Source of the DNA: Gracilaria domingensis
Lineage: Eukaryota; Rhodophyta; Florideophyceae; Gracilariales; Gracilariaceae
Direction of reading: 5' to 3'
NCBI GenBank assembly: GCA_022539475.1
Contig: VCMS01000102.1
Location: forward strand, 101,016 to 165,015
Length of the DNA: 64,000 nt
Position numbers and translations under genes: made by a program. Under the pieces are notes generated by a model. It searched no databases. It was not told where the DNA came from and saw only the letters and a program-made list of their open reading frames with translations. The first letter of the stretch is position 1. Each line of letters begins with the position of its first letter. Below are positions 63,165 through 64,000 of the stretch, piece after piece.

Positions 63165-63490
63165 TCGATGGTTATAGCAAAACAGGAAGATATTGCCAGT
63201 GGAGGCAAGCTAGGGACTAGTGATTGTACTTAGAGTTGCTCACCCTCTGTCTCGACTGGGGGCATGTTCTTCTTCCGTCACATCCTTTGTGGGTTGTGAC
63301 AAAAAAAGAATATGTCACCACTCGACACCGGATGGGTAACAATGATAGCACGTAGAGTAGTTCATCCTCCCTCTCAGCGTCCACTGGGGATATATTTATG
63401 TTCTCTCACATCCTTTCCCGGTTGTCATACAAGAGAAATACATCTCCAATGGAGACGGAGAATATAGTCGTGATAACACGTAAAGGTAAC
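63165..63490. repeat. Tandem repeat, unit about 125 bp, about 2.5 copies
   Basis: Copies begin near 63221 (TGATTGTACTTAGAGT), 63343 (TGATAGCACGTAGAGT) and 63471 (TGATAACACGTAAAGG), each continuing with TCACATCCTTT...GGTTGT. Moderately diverged. Confidence 0.65.
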
Positions 63491-63523
63491 AATGTAATAA
63501 ACAATAAATTTATGCTACTATCT

Positions 63524-63841
63524 CTAACCAACCTTTCGAAAACCAGCTATGACATGAGCTGGGTTACTCGAGCCAAAGATGGCAGATCCTGCAACTGAAA
63601 TGTTTGCACCGGCCTTCACTACTGCTTTCACAGTACTCAGTCCAATACCTCCATCCACCTGTATCCCTATTCTTGGGTACAACTCCCTTGCATGTCGCAC
63701 CTTATCAAGAACACCCTCCATAAACGCCTGTCCTCCAAACCCTGGCTCCACCGTCATCAACAATAACATGTCTACAACTCCTTCCTTCATAAGTGCTTCT
63801 ACGACCTTTATAGACGTATTCGGGCGCAATCCAACTCCATC
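63524..63841 (-). CDS. RPE: Ribulose-phosphate 3-epimerase, C-terminal exon
   Basis: The last 105 residues of the TIM-barrel enzyme that interconverts ribulose 5-phosphate and xylulose 5-phosphate in the pentose phosphate pathway and Calvin cycle. Signature segments: G-L-R-P-N-T-S, D-M-L-L-L-M-T-V-E-P-G-F-G-G-Q (metal-site region and phosphate loop), Q-V-D-G-G-I (catalytic Asp) and A-G-A-N-I-S-V-A-G-S-A-I-F-G (phosphate-binding end of the barrel). Upstream a TAA closes the frame at 63847; an AG acceptor (AAAAG, ending at 63842) placed just before G-A-T suggests the earlier exons lie beyond an intron and outside the window. A 5'-truncated pseudogene is the alternative. The stop near 63524 fits the normal C-terminus. 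Confidence 0.85.
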   Translation of the reverse strand, partial: DGVGLRPNTSIKVVEALMKEGVVDMLLLMTVEPGFGGQAFMEGVLDKVRHARELYPRIGIQVDGGIGLSTVKAVVKAGANISVAGSAIFGSSNPAHVIAGFRKVG

Positions 63842-64000
63842 CTTTTAATTATGGCAATCCGAGTGAAGCTATAAAACCCGTTCACGTCATTTATGAAGCC
63901 AAAATGGCTCCTTTCATCCTGTATTCAAGCTCCCCGTAAATCGTACTTTACAACTACTTTACAACTCAGGTTCGAAATCAGTTTCATTCATTTGCACACT

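Noticed and set aside
1-64000. CRISPR arrays, operons, bacterial ribosome-binding sites
   Set aside because: None is visible, and the gene organisation is eukaryotic.

Overview
The window is nuclear DNA from a eukaryote. It shows TATA boxes, spliceosomal-type introns in a few genes, secreted proteins with N-terminal signal peptides, and transposons of purely eukaryotic classes (Ty1/copia, Ty3/gypsy chromovirus, Helitron, hAT). Host genes are short, mostly intron-free and far apart. My best guess is an alga, and a red alga fits the intron-poor genes and chromodomain gypsy elements, but nothing here proves the lineage.

Layout. 1-8.5 kb: end of a repeat protein, a mitotic cyclin, a spliced small cysteine-rich secreted protein and a germin-like cupin. 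9.5-11.8 kb: an inverted-repeat element with GC-rich palindromes, then a degenerate 82-bp tandem repeat. 12.3-19.2 kb: a decayed Helitron (minus strand) flanked by two small unrecognised genes. 19.5-42.2 kb: a transposon pile-up inside one host gene, a cysteine-rich GCC2/GCC3-repeat protein that is now a pseudogene. It holds a copia element (TSD AGAAC), a 335-bp solo LTR (TSD GACAG) and a hAT element (TSD GCTGTGAG/GCTGTGGG). The copia element is itself interrupted by two solo gypsy LTRs (TSDs ATTTC and TGGCA) and by an 11.9-kb full-length chromovirus. 43-53.3 kb: host genes of unknown function, including secreted cysteine-rich and lysine/proline-repeat proteins and two related acidic proteins. 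55.2-56.2 kb: a tiny LTR element with identical LTRs. 56.3-61.6 kb: a second, truncated chromovirus-type element lying across a secreted cysteine-rich gene. 61.9-63.9 kb: a coiled-coil ORF, a 125-bp tandem repeat and the last exon of ribulose-phosphate 3-epimerase.

The most interesting system is the chromovirus family. Both copies carry, between the chromodomain end of pol and the 3' LTR, a large ORF on the opposite strand. The two antisense proteins are clearly homologous, and each has a TATTTAAG box just upstream of its ATG. In the second copy reverse transcriptase and integrase are gone, yet both the antisense ORF (681 aa) and the convergent chromodomain ORF remain open. LTRs, spacers and ORFs of this family are also packed with short stem-loops (4-5 bp stems, 3-5 nt loops) to a degree I do not see in the neighbouring host genes.

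Limits: all homology calls are by eye from motifs, splice sites are inferred from GT/AG and reading frame, and no search or folding calculation was run.
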